A stretch of 5,218 bases of DNA. Source: Prevotellaceae bacterium (GTDB taxonomy: Bacteria; Bacteroidota; Bacteroidia; Bacteroidales; UBA932). Positions 4,601-5,218 of the stretch are shown here, piece by piece; the stretch's first letter is position 1; every line of letters starts with the position of its first letter. The stretch lies in contig JAITQP010000266.1 in NCBI GenBank assembly GCA_031288885.1, positions 1 through 5,218 on the forward strand, given 5' to 3'. Position numbers and translations under genes: made by a program. The notes beneath the pieces are model-generated. The model saw only the letters and a program-made list of their open reading frames with translations, had not been told where the DNA came from and did no database searches.

Positions 4601-5218
4601 GCAGAGCAAAAGCTCGCAGCAGCAGTCGCTCTTTGGCGGAAACGCCAGCCTCGACGTGGTGCAGAAGCCCAAGCCCCCCGCGCTGCCCAGCGACGTGAAC
4701 AAGCTGGAGATGCTCAACCGCGAGCGCGAGCTCGTAGGCATATACCTCTCCTCCCACCCGCTCGACGAGTTCAAAACCATCATGCAGCAGCTAACCAACT
4801 GCAGCACGTCCGGCCTTGGCAACCTCGACGCGCTGTACGGCAAAAGCCTCAAGCTTGCAGGGCTGGTGACCAAGGCAACGGAGTTCATGACAAAAAACAA
4901 CAACCCCTACGGGCGGTTGACGCTGGAAGATTTTTCGGGAAGCCACGAGTTTACGATGTTCGGCAATGACTACGTCACGTTCAAGAAGTACTTTGAGGAG
5001 GGGTACTCGCTGTTCATTCACGCCACGGTGCAGGAGCGGAGGCGGTTTGGCGCGCCGCCGCAGGGCAGCGAAAGCGCGGCGAGAGAGCTGGAGCTAAAAA
5101 TTACCAAAATAGAGCTGCTCAGCGAAATCATGCGGCAGGGCATTAAAAAAATTTCCGCCACCATCGACATTAGCGATATAAACGGAATGTTTATCGACGA
5201 GCTGTCCGACCACATGGC
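1686..5218 (+). CDS. dnaE: DNA polymerase III alpha subunit (3' end outside window)
   Basis: This is the catalytic subunit of the replicative polymerase. I read 1177 codons from the ATG at 1686 with no stop; the final tens of residues, probably part of the tau-binding region, lie beyond the edge. The N-terminal PHP domain (about 1-265) starts FVHLHVHTEYS and keeps all nine metal ligands expected in active members: H6, H8, D15, H40, E104, H125, C175, D252, H254. A charged insertion at about 58-97 precedes KPIIGCE. Polymerase core motifs are GPGRGSAAGS (409-418), PDIDIDFDD (450-458, catalytic D453 and D455), GVHACGV (562-568), KMDFLGL with catalytic D617, ALYRPGPMG (694-702), YQEQVM (737-742), RGRSDELRKAMGKK (753-766) and FNKSHATCYSWV (807-818). 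A helix-hairpin-helix segment FGLGAIKGVG is at 884-893. QQSLF (979-983) fits the beta-clamp-binding motif. An OB-fold begins near 1055. The upstream bases lack a Shine-Dalgarno but are A-rich, as is usual in this phylum. The divergent neighbour is unrelated in function. Confidence 0.99.
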   Translation, partial: MFVHLHVHTEYSILDGASKISHLVDKAIADGMGAVAITDHGNMYGVKEFFDYITKKKNAAANKTVEGIERQIAEAEKRGEGIAALKLALHEAKAKRFKPIIGCEAYVAAGSRFDRKGKEDLSGDHLVLLAKNETGYHNLMKLVSLGFLEGFYGKPRIDKEILEKYHEGLIASSACLGGEIPQYILRNELASAEQSILWFKALFGDDYYLELQRHKATDPTAEQQTYPRQQLVNEKLLELGRKLGVKCIATNDVHFVNESEAQAHDRLLCISTAADVNDPARMRYTRQEWFKTTAEMQALFADVPEALANTLEVADKVEFYNINRKPVMPKFPLPEGFDSDGDYLRHITYHGVEKGGVPGAKGRYPQITQEVKDRIDFELDTMIKMGFPGYFLIVQDFIAAAREMGVWVGPGRGSAAGSVVAYCLRITDIDPLKYDLLFERFLNPDRISMPDIDIDFDDNGRDKVLQYVTEKYGKERVAQIVTFGTMAAKSAIKDVARVQKLPLQESNRLSALIDQLPRNAVSVKSAVESIPEMRDAAASKDPQVSDTIKFAQILEGTVRNVGVHACGVIIGADDLTNFVPISTTDDKDRDNSREKKRIAVTQYEGTKVEDVGLIKMDFLGLKNLSILKEAVANIRQSRGVDVDIDAIPIDDKATYELYSRGDTIGTFQFESDGMRKHLRSLMPTKFEDLIAMNALYRPGPMGYIPDFIDRKQGRKKITYDIPEMEEYLSETYGITVYQEQVMLLSRKLAGFTRGRSDELRKAMGKKIREKLDALKPEFFEGCKVNGHDEKTVAKIWDDWTAFAEYAFNKSHATCYSWVAYQTAYLKANYPSEYMAALLSCNLSNIEEVSKFMDECRYMNIAVLSPDVNESLLTFTVNKDGNIRFGLGAIKGVGENAVLNIIDERRARGAFKDIHDFVERINLQTCNKKTLESLAGSGALDSLGIDRLAYFAPMGSDGASFVDALIRFGVLQQQSKSSQQQSLFGGNASLDVVQKPKPPALPSDVNKLEMLNRERELVGIYLSSHPLDEFKTIMQQLTNCSTSGLGNLDALYGKSLKLAGLVTKATEFMTKNNNPYGRLTLEDFSGSHEFTMFGNDYVTFKKYFEEGYSLFIHATVQERRRFGAPPQGSESAARELELKITKIELLSEIMRQGIKKISATIDISDINGMFIDELSDHM

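Noticed and set aside
3300..4757. 485-codon open frame on the minus strand
   Set aside because: It lies wholly antisense to conserved dnaE codons. Its product is a Val/Ala/His/Leu-rich string without recognisable motifs, as expected when a GC-rich gene avoids codons that read as stops on the other strand.
1..5218. CRISPR array, tRNA, rRNA, transposase or phage genes
   Set aside because: No regularly spaced repeats, cloverleaf-like sequence or mobile-element protein was seen in either strand.

Overview
The window looks like chromosomal DNA of a GC-rich member of the Bacteroidota, probably Bacteroidales. Three things point there. The spacers carry promoter elements of the TAnnTTTG type, typical of that phylum's primary sigma factor. 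Genes mostly lack clear Shine-Dalgarno sequences. The DNA polymerase III alpha subunit has the charged PHP-domain insertion I associate with Bacteroidota DnaE. The genus cannot be fixed from the sequence.

Layout: (1) 1-222 (+) is the 3' end of a small membrane protein gene of the DUF2752 type, cut by the left edge. (2) 223-477 is a 255-base spacer. It holds a degraded palindromic dispersed repeat (about 233-350) and then a well-matched Bacteroidota promoter with a palindrome at its expected start point. (3) 478-1146 (+) is a two-gene HigBA-type toxin-antitoxin operon, toxin first. (4) 1143-1589 (-) encodes a small lipoprotein with a Rieske-like C-terminal part that lacks the iron-binding histidines; its stop overlaps the antitoxin stop tail to tail. 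(5) 1590-1685 is a short divergent promoter region with an 8-bp-arm palindrome around the likely dnaE -7 box. (6) 1686 to the right edge (+) is dnaE, the replicative polymerase catalytic subunit. I translated all 1177 visible codons without meeting a stop; the C-terminal end lies outside.

The pieces do not form one pathway. A conserved housekeeping gene (dnaE) and a divergent lipoprotein gene sit beside an accessory toxin-antitoxin module and a dispersed repeat, which suggests that 223-1146 is the variable part of the locus. Base composition fits this: higB is about 44% GC, higA about 57% (hand counts), and dnaE around 60% or more.

I see no CRISPR array, tRNA, rRNA, transposase or evident new multi-gene system. 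The points most worth a second look are the intact nine-ligand metal site in the DnaE PHP domain with its 39-residue insertion, the palindromes over the higBA and dnaE start regions, the degenerate Rieske-like lipoprotein, and a dnaX-type slippery heptamer in dnaE.
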